Positions 52,819 to 62,710 of a DNA stretch of 64,000 bases are shown here, piece after piece (position 1 is the stretch's first letter; each line of letters begins with the position of its first letter). Source of the stretch: Bacteroidota bacterium (lineage in GTDB: Bacteria; Bacteroidota; Bacteroidia; Bacteroidales; F082); the NCBI GenBank assembly GCA_009773165.1, contig WOUZ01000001.1:434001-498000 (forward strand), read 5' to 3'. A model generated the notes under the pieces. That model made no database searches. It saw nothing but the letters and a program-made list of their open reading frames with translations, and was not told the DNA's origin. The translations under genes and the position numbers were made by a program.

Positions 52819-53916
52819 TTATTCTGTAATAATCATCTTGTTTGTGATGCGGCTATTGTCAAAAATGAGCGTATAATAATATACCCCTGGCGCTAGTTTT
52901 GCAGCATCGAATTCCATGCGGTGTACACCGGTACTTTGTTCTTCCTGAACCAAAACAACAACTTCATTACCAAGTTGATCAAACACCTTCAGGCTTACTA
53001 AACCGCTTGAAGGGAGATTGTAACTAATTGTTGTTGAACCGTTGAAAGGATTTGGGAAGTTCTTTCCAAGTCGTACAGCATTAGGATTGGCGTTAATATC
53101 ACCCAGTCCGGCGAACAAATCATCGTACTTCTGACTTGCTTCCGTTAGCCCTGCGAGCATTGCCTGTTCGTTGGCTCCAAGAGCAAAAGCATAAAATACA
53201 TCTACTGATTCACCAGGATTTAACACAACCGGCGCTTGTGAAGTAACAGTAACAGGACCATCAACTGTAGCAGAAGTATAGCGTGGCTGCAAACTTCCAG
53301 TGGTCATCCATCCCCAGTAATTGGCATCTGTAAAATAATCTTCAAACCATTCGAATGAAAAGAGCGATGACATGGAAGTAGAAAGGAGTTTCAATCCCAT
53401 ATTAACACCAGCGCCTCTGTGAAAACGCACTACACCTTCAGTGGCATTGTAAGTCACTGTATCAAAACCATATTCTTCGGCGAGCTGAGGAATAAGATCT
53501 AGACCAATAGAAGCTGTAATAGCTGTGCTTTCATCATTCTTAACATTGAATTTGATGACAGTGAACGATTTGTTTGTCCAGCCATAGGCATTCAATTTCA
53601 CAATTACGTCTGGAGGCAGATTCGAATAGGTGTTGTCATATGAACCATAAATTTCGAAATCGCCCCATGTTGGAGCAGGTACTAAAACAGTTGGATCAAG
53701 AGTTTCTGAATCGTTGTTGTAATCAAAAACTGCTGTGGAAGAAGTTCCAACCAAAATTGAAGCTCTCTGTAAATGAATCACTTCGTCTTGTGAATACAAG
53801 CGTATTCTCCCATAAGTGTTCACATTAACAAACATTGAACCGGTGTTGAACTCGGCCTGAGCAAAACCCTGACCAATGCTTAACATGGCTAAAATAAAAA
53901 GGTACATTTTCTTCAT
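52819..53916 (-). CDS. Exported protein with T9SS C-terminal sorting domain
   Basis: A 365-residue protein with signal peptide MKKMYLFILAMLSIGQGFAQ. The middle is a beta-rich domain of unknown type (FNVKNDESTAITASIGLDLI, VVLNPGESVDVFYAFALGAN). The last ~80 residues are a T9SS type A sorting domain: LGKNFPNPFNGSTTISYNLP, LVSLKVFDQLGNEVVVLV, LAPGVYYYTLIFDNSR and KMIITE. This shows secretion through the type IX system, so the organism has T9SS. It is convergent with the SusCD operon and shares its terminator. Function unknown. Confidence 0.8.
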   Translation of the reverse strand: MKKMYLFILAMLSIGQGFAQAEFNTGSMFVNVNTYGRIRLYSQDEVIHLQRASILVGTSSTAVFDYNNDSETLDPTVLVPAPTWGDFEIYGSYDNTYSNLPPDVIVKLNAYGWTNKSFTVIKFNVKNDESTAITASIGLDLIPQLAEEYGFDTVTYNATEGVVRFHRGAGVNMGLKLLSTSMSSLFSFEWFEDYFTDANYWGWMTTGSLQPRYTSATVDGPVTVTSQAPVVLNPGESVDVFYAFALGANEQAMLAGLTEASQKYDDLFAGLGDINANPNAVRLGKNFPNPFNGSTTISYNLPSSGLVSLKVFDQLGNEVVVLVQEEQSTGVHRMEFDAAKLAPGVYYYTLIFDNSRITNKMIITE

Positions 53917-54113
53917 AAATAAAAAGTTTTAGGTGAATAAGGTGATCTAATTTCAAGTCAAAATTAGCATACTTTGAGAACGAAATCAAAAAAAAATTTA
54001 TGTGCTTGAAATTTCTTCTATTTCAAGATATAAAATAAGTGAAAAGGAGTTGGGATTTCACCTTTGCGTGATCCTTTTAAAAAAGCAAAAATGGAGTATT
54101 TGAAAAGTCTGCT

Positions 54114-54121
54114 TACTTTTG
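54114..54121 (+). promoter_or_regulatory. -7 box directly before the DUF3109 gene
   Basis: TACTTTTG is a perfect TAnnTTTG match. It ends only 4 bases before the ATG at 54126, so a transcript would start at or next to the start codon (leaderless or nearly so). Confidence 0.5.
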
Positions 54122-54125
54122 CCAC

Positions 54126-54692
54126 ATGATAATCATTAATAACACCATCATAAAAGACGACCTGGTACAGGCACGTTTTATATGTGATCTTCCTCGGTGC
54201 AAAGGCGATTGCTGTGTTGGCGGCGATGCAGGCGCTCCCCTTGAAGAAGAAGAAATCGGCATTATGGAGGATGAGTTGGAGGCCATCAAACCATTTATGA
54301 CTCAAAGCGGATTGAAAGTAGTTGAAGAACATGGAGTTTTTGATTACGACGATATGGGTAATATGGTCACTCCATTGGTCAACGATCGCGAGTGTGCCTT
54401 TGCGGGCTTTCATGAGAATGGAGTGAGTTTTTGCGCCATTGAGAAGGCATGGCTCGACGGAAAAACACCTTTTCGAAAACCAGTCAGCTGTCATTTATAT
54501 CCCATCCGGTTAAATGAAAAAGACGGGTTTATTCACCTTAACTATCATCAATGGAGCATCTGTGTGCCTGCAAAGCGAAAAGGAGAAAAGGCAGGTTTGC
54601 CACTGTACAAATTCCTTAAAGAAGCCCTTGTCAGACGTTTTGGCGAGGAATGGTATGCCCAGCTGGAGGCCGAAGTGCAAAAAATCAGGTGA
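54126..54692 (+). CDS. DUF3109 family protein, Cys-rich (YkgJ-related)
   Basis: A 188-residue protein of the DUF3109 family, conserved in Bacteroidetes. It has several metal-binding-looking Cys: FICDLPRCKGDCCVGGDAGA, RECAFAGF, FCAIEKA, VSCHLYP and WSICVP. This set resembles YkgJ-type Zn/Fe-chelating domains. No signal peptide; cytoplasmic. Function unknown, perhaps iron-sulfur handling. There is no other ATG near the N-terminus, so the start at 54126 is firm; the -7 box 54114-54121 sits almost on it. Convergent with purN. Confidence 0.85.
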   Translation: MIIINNTIIKDDLVQARFICDLPRCKGDCCVGGDAGAPLEEEEIGIMEDELEAIKPFMTQSGLKVVEEHGVFDYDDMGNMVTPLVNDRECAFAGFHENGVSFCAIEKAWLDGKTPFRKPVSCHLYPIRLNEKDGFIHLNYHQWSICVPAKRKGEKAGLPLYKFLKEALVRRFGEEWYAQLEAEVQKIR

Positions 54693-54788
54693 TTTCTTAA
54701 AGGAATCATCAGTTTTCGAATCTCAGCTGAAATTCTTCGTTTTTTTTCAACAAAGTATTAGCTTTACTTCAGGTTATAACTCTGGTTA

Positions 54789-55358
54789 TCAATTATCAGA
54801 CAATACCCGATCAATTACCTGAGGAAAATACCGGTACTCCAGTTCGTGAATACGTAATGCGAGACTTTCGGGTGTTTCATCCGGTGCAAGTTCAATTTTT
54901 TGCTGAAAAATTACTGCTCCTTCATCATACTGTTCATTCACATAATGAATTGTGATGCCTGAAAAGCGTTCGTTAGCCACAATCACAGCCTGATGCACTT
55001 TTTCGCCATACATACCTTTTCCACCATAAGATGGCAACAAAGCAGGATGAATATTAATAATCTGATCAGGAAAAGCTTTCAGCAAATGGTTGGGTACGAG
55101 CCATAAGAAGCCAGCTAAAACGACGAGGTCAATTTTAAAATATTTCAGTTTCTGTGTCAGGGAATCAGTGTCATAGAATGATTTTCTGTCGATCATCTCC
55201 ACCGGAATACCCAATCGTTCAGCGCGTTGAATAACGCCGGCCATGGGGTTGTTACAAACAACCAGGCTTACCTCAACATTACGATTCTCAGCAAAAAAAC
55301 TGGCAATACGCTCCATATTCGTACCGCTGCCCGAAGCAAAAATGGCGATTTTTTTCAT
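54789..55358 (-). CDS. purN: Phosphoribosylglycinamide formyltransferase
   Basis: A 189-residue cytoplasmic enzyme of purine synthesis that transfers formyl from 10-formyl-THF to GAR. Landmarks: KKIAIFASGSGTNMERI (phosphate-binding loop), VLAGFLWLVPNHLLKAF, INIHPALLPSYGGKGMYGEK with the catalytic Asn/His (NIHP), and HYVNEQYDEGAVIFQQKI. Length is standard. I start at ATG 55358; an upstream in-frame ATG would add eight unconserved residues. It is divergent from the gene at 55453, with a perfect -7 box for that gene between. Confidence 0.93.
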   Translation of the reverse strand: MKKIAIFASGSGTNMERIASFFAENRNVEVSLVVCNNPMAGVIQRAERLGIPVEMIDRKSFYDTDSLTQKLKYFKIDLVVLAGFLWLVPNHLLKAFPDQIINIHPALLPSYGGKGMYGEKVHQAVIVANERFSGITIHYVNEQYDEGAVIFQQKIELAPDETPESLALRIHELEYRYFPQVIDRVLSDN

Positions 55359-55423
55359 TCGGCAAAAGTAATCAAATTGCATTGTTGTGCCTGATACAAT
55401 GAGGATTTAGAAGGATATTTGCG

Positions 55424-55431
55424 TACTTTTG
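55424..55431 (+). promoter_or_regulatory. -7 box for the gene at 55453
   Basis: TACTTTTG is a perfect TAnnTTTG match 21 bases before ATG 55453. It supports the internal ATG as start, because the longer open frame would begin inside the box. Confidence 0.6.
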
Positions 55432-55452
55432 CATGCATCATTCAGTGCATAT

Positions 55453-56877
55453 ATGGCAGAAAACAATGACATTTTATCCGTAAACCGCAAAGCACTCGAG
55501 ATCAATCTCGACCCAACTATTTTTGGCAGTTTTGCTGAAATTGGCGGAGGACAGGAAGTAGCCCGTAATTTTTTTCAAGCTGGGGGCGCATCGGGAACAA
55601 TTGCCAAATCCATTTCAGCCTATGATAAGCGCTACAGCGATGCTATTTACTGCAAGGATAAGTCATCAAAACGTTATGTTTCACGCGAACGACTGGAGTT
55701 GATGCTTGAGGCTGAATACGAAGAACTCACTTCGCTGCTCACCGAGACAAGCAAAACCGACCTGCGTTTTTTCGCTTTTGCTGACACTGTTTCGACTCTC
55801 AACTTTAAAAAAGACAATATCAGTCACGGATGGCTTGGCCTTCGTTTTCAACTCAACGCCCATAGCAAACCAAACCAGGTTATTATCCATGTTAGGCTTT
55901 ACGAAAACGATGCCTTGATGCAGCAAAACACCCTTGGCATATTGGGTGTCAACCTGTTATATGCCTGCTACTACCATTGGCAGCGTCCGAATTCATTTTT
56001 GGTCTCGCTCATGGACAATCTTGCCAACGACCGTGTTGCTGTAACGATGATGCACATGAGCGGTCCTGACCTTTCGTATGTTGACAACCGGCTGCTTGGA
56101 GTGCAGCTGGTAAAAAATGGTATGACAAACGCTATCATGTTCGACAGAAATGGCAACGTGCAGGAACCTGATGATATGCTCTACAAAAAGAATGTATTGA
56201 TTTTCAGGGGCAGCTTCCGGCCGGTGACCTATGTGAGTATCGACATGCTCAAATCGAGCTATGCCTTGTTTAAAAAAGATGAAGACTACGACAAACATAA
56301 CACCTTGCCGCTCTGCGAAATAACGCTTAACAACTTATTACAGGAAGGTGATTTCGACGAAAGAGATTTCCTTGACCGGGTGGATGTGCTCAACGAAATG
56401 GGTCAGAATGTGATGGTTTCTAACTTTATGGAGTTTTACAAACTGGTGCATTATATGTCGCAGTTTCGTATTATTAAAATGAGGGTAATTATTGGAATTG
56501 AGACCTTTATAAAGGTTATGCATCCAAAATATTACAGCAATCTGAAGGGAGGAATCATCGAAGCACTTGGAAAACTGTTTCCTGAAAACGCCAAAATGTA
56601 TATTTATCCGGCAGCCGGAAAGGATAATGGCGATTTGATCACCGCTCGAAAACTTGTATTTCCCACCGAAACGAAGCATTTGTTTGATCATCTTGTGGCT
56701 AACCGCAAAATACTCGATATACCAAACATCAACCCAAACTACCTCCATATATATTCGCATGAAGTGTTGGAAAAAATAAGAGCAGGAAATGCCGATTGGG
56801 AAAATGATGTTCCTGCTTTTGTGATTAAAAGGATAAAAGCACGAGAATTATTTGGATATACTCGTCAAAATGAATAA
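55453..56877 (+). CDS. Conserved protein of unknown function
   Basis: A 474-residue soluble protein. It opens AENNDILSVNRKALEINLDP, followed by FGSFAEIGGGQEVARNFFQA and GGASGTIAKSISAYDKRYSD. These blocks are familiar from a family shared by Bacteroidetes and some cyanobacteria that I cannot assign a function to. No signal peptide and no membrane helix. No catalytic motif can be named from sequence alone. It is followed after 23 bp by ppnP, a nucleoside phosphorylase, so a nucleotide-related role is a weak possibility. Confidence 0.75.
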   Translation: MAENNDILSVNRKALEINLDPTIFGSFAEIGGGQEVARNFFQAGGASGTIAKSISAYDKRYSDAIYCKDKSSKRYVSRERLELMLEAEYEELTSLLTETSKTDLRFFAFADTVSTLNFKKDNISHGWLGLRFQLNAHSKPNQVIIHVRLYENDALMQQNTLGILGVNLLYACYYHWQRPNSFLVSLMDNLANDRVAVTMMHMSGPDLSYVDNRLLGVQLVKNGMTNAIMFDRNGNVQEPDDMLYKKNVLIFRGSFRPVTYVSIDMLKSSYALFKKDEDYDKHNTLPLCEITLNNLLQEGDFDERDFLDRVDVLNEMGQNVMVSNFMEFYKLVHYMSQFRIIKMRVIIGIETFIKVMHPKYYSNLKGGIIEALGKLFPENAKMYIYPAAGKDNGDLITARKLVFPTETKHLFDHLVANRKILDIPNINPNYLHIYSHEVLEKIRAGNADWENDVPAFVIKRIKARELFGYTRQNE

Positions 56878-56900
56878 CTTACAATTTTAATTAGCGTTTT

Positions 56901-57182
56901 ATGTTTAAAACAAACACCTATTTTGAAGGTACTGTGATGTCGATCGCCATTGAAAACGAAGATGGAGTGGCAACGATTGGAGCAATGAAAGCCGGTGAAT
57001 ATGAATTCGGCACCTCAACAGTTGAACACATGACTGTGGTTTCGGGCGCAATGGATGTTATGCTACCCGGTGAAACAGCCTGGACCACTTACAAGCCATT
57101 TGAAACGTTTATCGTTCCAAAAGATGTGCGCTTCAAGGTAAGTATGAAAAGCGAAACTGCTTACATTTGTCATTACAAATAG
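56901..57182 (+). CDS. ppnP: Pyrimidine/purine nucleoside phosphorylase PpnP
   Basis: A 93-residue small cupin of the former DUF1255 family. Core signature: NTYFEGTVMSIAIENEDGVA, TIGAMKAGEYEFGTSTVEHM and PFETFIVPKDVRFKVS. PpnP enzymes split several purine and pyrimidine nucleosides with phosphate to base and ribose-1-phosphate. Length is standard. The gene is 23 bp after the unknown protein gene and is probably cotranscribed. Confidence 0.92.
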   Translation: MFKTNTYFEGTVMSIAIENEDGVATIGAMKAGEYEFGTSTVEHMTVVSGAMDVMLPGETAWTTYKPFETFIVPKDVRFKVSMKSETAYICHYK

Positions 57183-57302
57183 TTGTTGCTGAATAGCTTG
57201 CAGTATTCTTCGTTTACTTTCTGTTTAAATTTTATGGGGAATTTCTGAAAAAGGCTTTATAAAAGCCTTTCAGATATTCATGCCTTTTAACCATCATAGA
57301 AA

Positions 57303-59273
57303 TCAATCGCTCAACACAATCTTTATTGTGTCGTGACCTTTTGTGCTGCTTAGTCTGCACAGATAAATCCCTGCCGGCAATCGTTGGCCTGATGCGTTGT
57401 GTCCATCCCACTCAACGTTGAAGTAACCCGGCGAAACGGTTTGAACAAGCAATTCCTTCACTTTTTGATTTGTGAGCGTATACACTGTAAGGTTGATTGC
57501 TCCTTTTTCAGGTTGGAAAAATGAGAGCTCCACTTTTTCGGTAAAAGGGTTTGGCCGTGCAGTGAACTGGAAATCGGTGGTCATCAGCATTGCTATTCCA
57601 AGTGTAGCTGTTTCGTGAACCTGAGCCGTATCAAGTTCGGTGATGAAGATGTTGTCGAACCATATTTTTTGTCCGTCGAGGGAAGCATGTTCAGCCACTA
57701 TTTCAAACCGGTCAACAGCGCTCCAATCGAATAATCCTTGAGGGTTATACCACTGCCCGTTATCCCACGAACCTTGCTCTGTAAATGAATTTAACGGAAT
57801 ATGCATGTGATGCCAGCGTTTATCAAAGCTGGTAACGCTGTTGCTGATAGTTGTACGTATCCGCCATGGATGATCATCCGCACCCGTTTTGGTATCCAGA
57901 AAACGTAGGTCGAGTTGAATATTGGGATCATTTCCTCTAACAAAAAAATCGAGGGCGTAGTTGTCTGCAACGAGTTTACTGAGGTCGCGATCGGGCACAA
58001 AATCGAATGCAACGGAATGATATTGAGCACCATCAGCCATATAAATACAATATTTCCCGTTATTGGGGTAAGTCTCCGAATAATAGCTAAGGGTATCGGG
58101 TGCCCAACTGGCTTCATACATTCCCTTGCCAAAAAAATCGTCATAAAGTGCAAATCCAACAGAATCGGCATAAGGTACATAGACTGACTGTTCAGGAACA
58201 ATCAAGCCAAGGGCTTCAAGCAAAGGCACATTGAGATCGTTCTCAAAAAATTCATTCGATCCTTTTTCAAAAAGTCCAAAGCTGCCTTTGTAATCCCAAA
58301 TTGTCCAGGGAATATCTTTTTCTTCGAGGTAAGTTCTAACCAAATGATACCATTCCACACGGTCGACTGCATCGCTGTTTGGAATATAAACCCCGAATTC
58401 GCCACAAAACAAGTCAACATTTCGATCAGTTTTAAACTCAACTGCGATATCAATGAGTGATTTCACCTTTGCAATAGTCCCATCGTTCGTGTAATTGTTC
58501 AAAGCTGCCTCAATCCAGCTGCCCTGCAGTGAAGAAGGGCATTCAGGCATCGAATCAGCATCATAAGGAAAAGGAACTCCGGCAAGTGGCTCCATCGAAG
58601 GCGTGACCCAACTTGCGCCCTGATGAGTAAAAATAAAAGGGTCGTAAAAATGAAAGGTATATAACAAATTGGTATCGGCATAGTGAGGCATCTCGTCCAA
58701 ATCATGGTAGCTGTTGTAGCCCGAAGGACCGACGATAATGGTGTGTCTTTGGTCCACTGCACGTATGGCATCAATAGTTTGCTGCTGAATGCTGCCCCAC
58801 AATGCATTGGAAATACCATGTGGTTCGTTCAATATCTCATACCAGATCAACATCGAGTTGTTTTTATACCTTTCGGCTATTTGTGGCCAGACACGTGTCA
58901 GAATATTCACAACATCCGGACTGGTATTCACCGAAGGATCGAAGCTGTGATTATCGATAATCAAGTTGATTTGCAACTCCTCCGCCCATCTTACAGTTGA
59001 ATCCAGAAATGTAAACAACAATGGATCAATAATATATTCAGGCGAACCAAACGTCATTCCATGAAGGTTAACGGGTAGCCGGATTACATCACATCCCAGA
59101 CTTTTAATATCTGAAAAATCCTTTTTTGTGTATTTCCGAAACTGAATGCCTTGTGCTCCTGATGATTGAAACCAGTTTGTGATGTTCACTCCCTTATGAA
59201 AAGGAGTTTGCGCATCTGTATAAAGTCCGGTTAAAAACAAAATGATAATTAACACGTATTTATTAAAAGTCAT
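57303..59273 (-). CDS. Glycoside hydrolase family 5 (cellulase-like) with T9SS sorting domain
   Basis: A 656-residue secreted glycosidase with signal peptide MTFNKYVLIIILFLTGLYTDAQ. The GH5 TIM barrel spans about 25-365: KGVNITNWF, VIRLPVN, acid/base Glu in WYEILNEPHG, TFHFYDPF, nucleophile Glu in LFCGEFGVY and WDYKGSFGLF. The middle (about 380-570) is a jelly-roll domain like a carbohydrate-binding module, with FDNIFITEL. The C-terminus carries a T9SS sorting domain (FTARPNPFTEKVELSFFQPE; GIYLCRLSSTKGHDTIKIV). It would cut a beta-glucan or mannan-type polymer outside the cell. It starts 56 bp after the esterase gene upstream, so the pair is likely one operon. Confidence 0.9.
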   Translation of the reverse strand: MTFNKYVLIIILFLTGLYTDAQTPFHKGVNITNWFQSSGAQGIQFRKYTKKDFSDIKSLGCDVIRLPVNLHGMTFGSPEYIIDPLLFTFLDSTVRWAEELQINLIIDNHSFDPSVNTSPDVVNILTRVWPQIAERYKNNSMLIWYEILNEPHGISNALWGSIQQQTIDAIRAVDQRHTIIVGPSGYNSYHDLDEMPHYADTNLLYTFHFYDPFIFTHQGASWVTPSMEPLAGVPFPYDADSMPECPSSLQGSWIEAALNNYTNDGTIAKVKSLIDIAVEFKTDRNVDLFCGEFGVYIPNSDAVDRVEWYHLVRTYLEEKDIPWTIWDYKGSFGLFEKGSNEFFENDLNVPLLEALGLIVPEQSVYVPYADSVGFALYDDFFGKGMYEASWAPDTLSYYSETYPNNGKYCIYMADGAQYHSVAFDFVPDRDLSKLVADNYALDFFVRGNDPNIQLDLRFLDTKTGADDHPWRIRTTISNSVTSFDKRWHHMHIPLNSFTEQGSWDNGQWYNPQGLFDWSAVDRFEIVAEHASLDGQKIWFDNIFITELDTAQVHETATLGIAMLMTTDFQFTARPNPFTEKVELSFFQPEKGAINLTVYTLTNQKVKELLVQTVSPGYFNVEWDGHNASGQRLPAGIYLCRLSSTKGHDTIKIVLSD

Positions 59274-59329
59274 TGTCTGTAAGTATTTATTTAGAGGACT
59301 AAATAGTTAAAAATTAGCTTGTTATCCAC

Positions 59330-61066
59330 TTACTTCGTTAACCCGAATTTTGTGCGGATAAATTCCATTTTTCGTGCATCAAAAGCTCTTGGTATTCCAT
59401 GACCGGCCTGAGGATAAACGATGTATTCCTTCGTACTTTTCACCTGATTGAAAGCAGCAAAGTTGATATGCGGCGGACACACATCATCTACCAGTCCGAT
59501 GGCCATTAGCATGGGCGCTTTGATACGTGATGCAAGATTTTTTATGTCAATATAGCTTAGGGTATAATACACCTGTTGCCAGTTCAATGTTTTTTCTTCC
59601 TCAACCAGTTCCGTAAACTCATCGGCAGGCCAGCGGGCAACTTTAAAATAATCCTCAAAATCGGAAAGGAAGGGTACCTGAGGCACACAAACCGCAATAC
59701 GATCATTCGAAAGTGCTGCAGTGGCAAACGTAAGTGCCCCGCCCTGACTTCCACCTTCGACGCCAACACGTTTTTTATCAACCTCAGGCCTGCTGTATAG
59801 AAAATCGACCGCACGAACACAGTCCATGTATGCTCCGCGATAAACATACTGCTCCTTGTCGTGTAACTGATACTGCAGATAACCGGGAAAACTAGGGTTG
59901 ATATTGTCTTTACTGTTGCCATGTCCGCGGATATTCAAGCCAAAACCAATGATATCATCCCCATAATCAACGAATTCTGGAAAAATTGTTGAGCTGTAAC
60001 CCTGAACAAGCAAAACAGCCGGATAAACCCCTTCCTTAACAGGCACTGAATACCATCCGCGTATCAGCACATTGCCCAGCGAACGCATCTCAACCAGATA
60101 AACATTACGCCTGTCATTACACAAAGAATCCATTCGGATGACTTTGAATTGTGGGTCAACAGCTGCAAGTTCATTTTTTGCCCGTTGCCAATAGGCATCA
60201 AAATCAGATTGAGGGTTGGGAGGTGACACAATTTTCTCTGGTTCAACGCCAAATGCCATTTGCTCCTTCTTTGAAAACTCTTCGTTCGAAAAGTTGATTT
60301 TTACCATATAAAAACCTGGTTCAACACGCTTTAAAGGCCAAACTACAAGGTTTTTCTTCTTTGGACGCAACTTCAACTGTAAAACGGTATCTGCCAGTGT
60401 TTGTCCAAAATCTGAAACAATAGTCGCCCGCAAGCTGCCTTCAACAGAAAATTTCAAATCATTGGCAATAGAGAAAATGATCTCTTTTTTATCACTCTCT
60501 TTAAAAATGTGGTCTGTCTGAGTAAACTGCGGTACTATATGCATGTTTTCAACCAATCCCAATAATGAAATTTCGACAGGTCCTCCATATAATCCGCCGC
60601 CGCCAGTACTATCGAAAACCCTGACAGCTATGGTGTTATACTGATTCCACAAAATCCTGTCAAGCGTTATGGCATATTGCCTTTGCTGATCCCATGCTGA
60701 TTCATATGCCGGAGGCATGATGCCCGTTGATCCCAGAAAATTTCCATTAAACCAGGTCACGTCCACATCATCAATTTTACCCATGTGAAGCATAAAACCT
60801 CCAAATTTTTCTGCCTTGGCTTTAAGGTCAGATGGAATAAAAACGCGTGTGCGGTACCATCCATAACCATCATAATTGGGTAACATCTGCCCTTCCCAGT
60901 TTTCGAGCGGGTCGATCTCCTCCCAACTGCTATCATCGTAATTACTTTGCGACCAGTTAAGGTCATCACCTTGATGAAACTTCCACATCACAGGTAGTTG
61001 AACCTGTGCCAAAACCGTCATGCTGCTCATCAATGAGAGAATGATCCACAAAAAACACTTCTTCAT
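59330..61066 (-). CDS. Exported CE7-type acetyl esterase with N-terminal jelly-roll domain
   Basis: A 578-residue exported protein with signal peptide MKKCFLWIILSLMSSMTVLA. About 25-170 is a galactose-binding-like jelly roll (SSWEEIDPLENWEGQMLPNY, FGGFMLHMGKIDDVDVTWFN) as in beta-galactosidases and SGNH esterases. From about 295 comes an alpha/beta hydrolase of the acetyl-xylan esterase (CE7, AXE1) type: nucleophile Ser in VEGGSQGGALTF, Asp in AIGLVDDVCPP and His in YPQAGHGIPRAF. It would remove acetyl groups from polysaccharide, which fits the GH5 gene 56 bp downstream. No SusCD pair is next to them. Confidence 0.87.
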   Translation of the reverse strand: MKKCFLWIILSLMSSMTVLAQVQLPVMWKFHQGDDLNWSQSNYDDSSWEEIDPLENWEGQMLPNYDGYGWYRTRVFIPSDLKAKAEKFGGFMLHMGKIDDVDVTWFNGNFLGSTGIMPPAYESAWDQQRQYAITLDRILWNQYNTIAVRVFDSTGGGGLYGGPVEISLLGLVENMHIVPQFTQTDHIFKESDKKEIIFSIANDLKFSVEGSLRATIVSDFGQTLADTVLQLKLRPKKKNLVVWPLKRVEPGFYMVKINFSNEEFSKKEQMAFGVEPEKIVSPPNPQSDFDAYWQRAKNELAAVDPQFKVIRMDSLCNDRRNVYLVEMRSLGNVLIRGWYSVPVKEGVYPAVLLVQGYSSTIFPEFVDYGDDIIGFGLNIRGHGNSKDNINPSFPGYLQYQLHDKEQYVYRGAYMDCVRAVDFLYSRPEVDKKRVGVEGGSQGGALTFATAALSNDRIAVCVPQVPFLSDFEDYFKVARWPADEFTELVEEEKTLNWQQVYYTLSYIDIKNLASRIKAPMLMAIGLVDDVCPPHINFAAFNQVKSTKEYIVYPQAGHGIPRAFDARKMEFIRTKFGLTK

Positions 61067-61215
61067 GAGTTAAACTAATTTTATCTAACCTATTTATTTA
61101 CATATAGTTGATTCAAATAAACAAGTAAATAGTTTGTAATAAAAAACGTTAGCAAGTTACAAAGTTCTTCAATGTGAGTTTTCATTTAGTTCATCAGGCA
61201 GCCTTCCGGTTATTA

Positions 61216-61255
61216 CAAAAAAAAACAGCTGATAACTCTATTTGTCATCAGCTGT
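61216..61255 (-). terminator. Intrinsic terminator of ahcY
   Basis: On the minus strand the stem acagctgatgac pairs with an almost perfect complement ending at 61225, and a run of about nine T follows (A-run 61216-61224 on the plus strand). It lies 25 bases past the ahcY stop. Confidence 0.85.
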
Positions 61256-61279
61256 CATATAACAGGTTGTCAGGTAATT

Positions 61280-62710
61280 TTAATACCTGTAATGGTCTGG
61301 TTTATAAGGTCCTTCAACAGGAACGCTGATATAATCAGACTGTTCTTTTGTGAGTTTGGTAAGTTTCACTCCAATCTGTTCGAGGTGTAGTCGAGCTACT
61401 TCTTCGTCAAGATGTTTTGGCAGACGGTACACATCCACAGGATATTTTCCGCGATTCTTCCACAAGTCGAGTTGTGCCAGCGTTTGGTTGGTGAATGAAT
61501 TGCTCATTACAAAACTTGGGTGACCGGTAGCACATCCCAGGTTTACCAAACGACCTTCAGCCAGCAGGAAAATTGAATTTCCGGCAGGGAAGCTATATTT
61601 ATCCACCTGAGGTTTAATAGTCAGCTTTTTCACTTTATTGGAGGGTTCTTCCAGGCGACTCACCTGAATTTCATTATCGAAATGGCCAATATTGCACACA
61701 ATGCTTTGATCTTTCATCTGTTGCATATGCTCAAATGTGATCACATCTTTGTTTCCAGTTGCGGTTACATAGATGTTTCCAATAGGCAACGCATCCTCGA
61801 TAGTTGTCACTTCAAAACCTTCCATTGCAGCTTGTAGTGCACAAATAGGATCGATTTCGGTGATCAAGACACGAGCGCCGTAGGCACGAAGCGATTTTGC
61901 TGAACCTTTACCAACATCACCGTAACCCAAAACAACACACACTTTACCGGCAAGCATCACATCAGTGGCACGTTTAATACCGTCAGCCAACGACTCACGG
62001 CAGCCATACAGGTTATCGAATTTTGATTTTGTTACTGAGTCGTTCACGTTGATAGCAGGAACAAGTAACTGTCCGGCTTCTTTCATTTGATACAACCTGT
62101 GCACGCCAGTCGTTGTTTCCTCTGAGACGCCAGCCCAGCTTTCTACTGTACGATGCCAGTGATGTGTATCATCGGTATAAGTATCGGTGAGCGTTTTCAA
62201 AAGCGCGGCTTCTTCTGCATTTCCTGTGGCCTGCGAAAGCAAAGATGGGTTCTTTTCAATCTCTAACCCTTTATGAATCATCATGGTAGCGTCGCCGCCA
62301 TCATCAACAATAAGGTGAGGGCCATTACCATTTTCAAAGGTGAGGGCTTCTTTTGTACACCACCAGTATTCTTCAAGCGTTTCACCTTTCCAGGCAAAAA
62401 CAGGGATACCTGCAACAGCGATAGCAGCGGCAGCGTGATCCTGGGTAGAAAATATATTGCAACTGGCCCAACGCACTTCTGCGCCCAATTCCACCAGTGT
62501 TTCGATTAATACGGCCGTTTGAATGGTCATATGCAGCGATCCGGAAATGCGGGCTCCTTTAAGAGGCTTTTCAACTCCAAAGCGGGCACGTAATGCCATC
62601 AGGCCTGGCATTTCTTTCTCAGCAATTTCTATTTCTTTTCGTCCCCAGTCGGCCAGACGAATATCGGCCACCTTGTACTGAAGATCCTTTTCAACAAGAG
62701 TTTGAATCAT
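61280..62710 (-). CDS. ahcY: Adenosylhomocysteinase
   Basis: A 476-residue cytoplasmic NAD-dependent enzyme that hydrolyses S-adenosylhomocysteine to homocysteine and adenosine, clearing the product of SAM methylation. Landmarks: [50 protein letters not shown]-binding [20 protein letters not shown] and the C-terminal [20 protein letters not shown]. The long SAHH type with the ~40-residue insert is consistent with 476 residues. It is divergent from the SAM riboswitch/metH unit, and homocysteine from this enzyme is the substrate of MetH, so the two flank a shared pathway. Confidence 0.96.
   Translation of the reverse strand: MIQTLVEKDLQYKVADIRLADWGRKEIEIAEKEMPGLMALRARFGVEKPLKGARISGSLHMTIQTAVLIETLVELGAEVRWASCNIFSTQDHAAAAIAVAGIPVFAWKGETLEEYWWCTKEALTFENGNGPHLIVDDGGDATMMIHKGLEIEKNPSLLSQATGNAEEAALLKTLTDTYTDDTHHWHRTVESWAGVSEETTTGVHRLYQMKEAGQLLVPAINVNDSVTKSKFDNLYGCRESLADGIKRATDVMLAGKVCVVLGYGDVGKGSAKSLRAYGARVLITEIDPICALQAAMEGFEVTTIEDALPIGNIYVTATGNKDVITFEHMQQMKDQSIVCNIGHFDNEIQVSRLEEPSNKVKKLTIKPQVDKYSFPAGNSIFLLAEGRLVNLGCATGHPSFVMSNSFTNQTLAQLDLWKNRGKYPVDVYRLPKHLDEEVARLHLEQIGVKLTKLTKEQSDYISVPVEGPYKPDHYRY

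Noticed and set aside
57250-57270. Palindrome aaaggctt...aagccttt after ppnP
   Set aside because: No T-run follows on either strand, so I do not call it a terminator.
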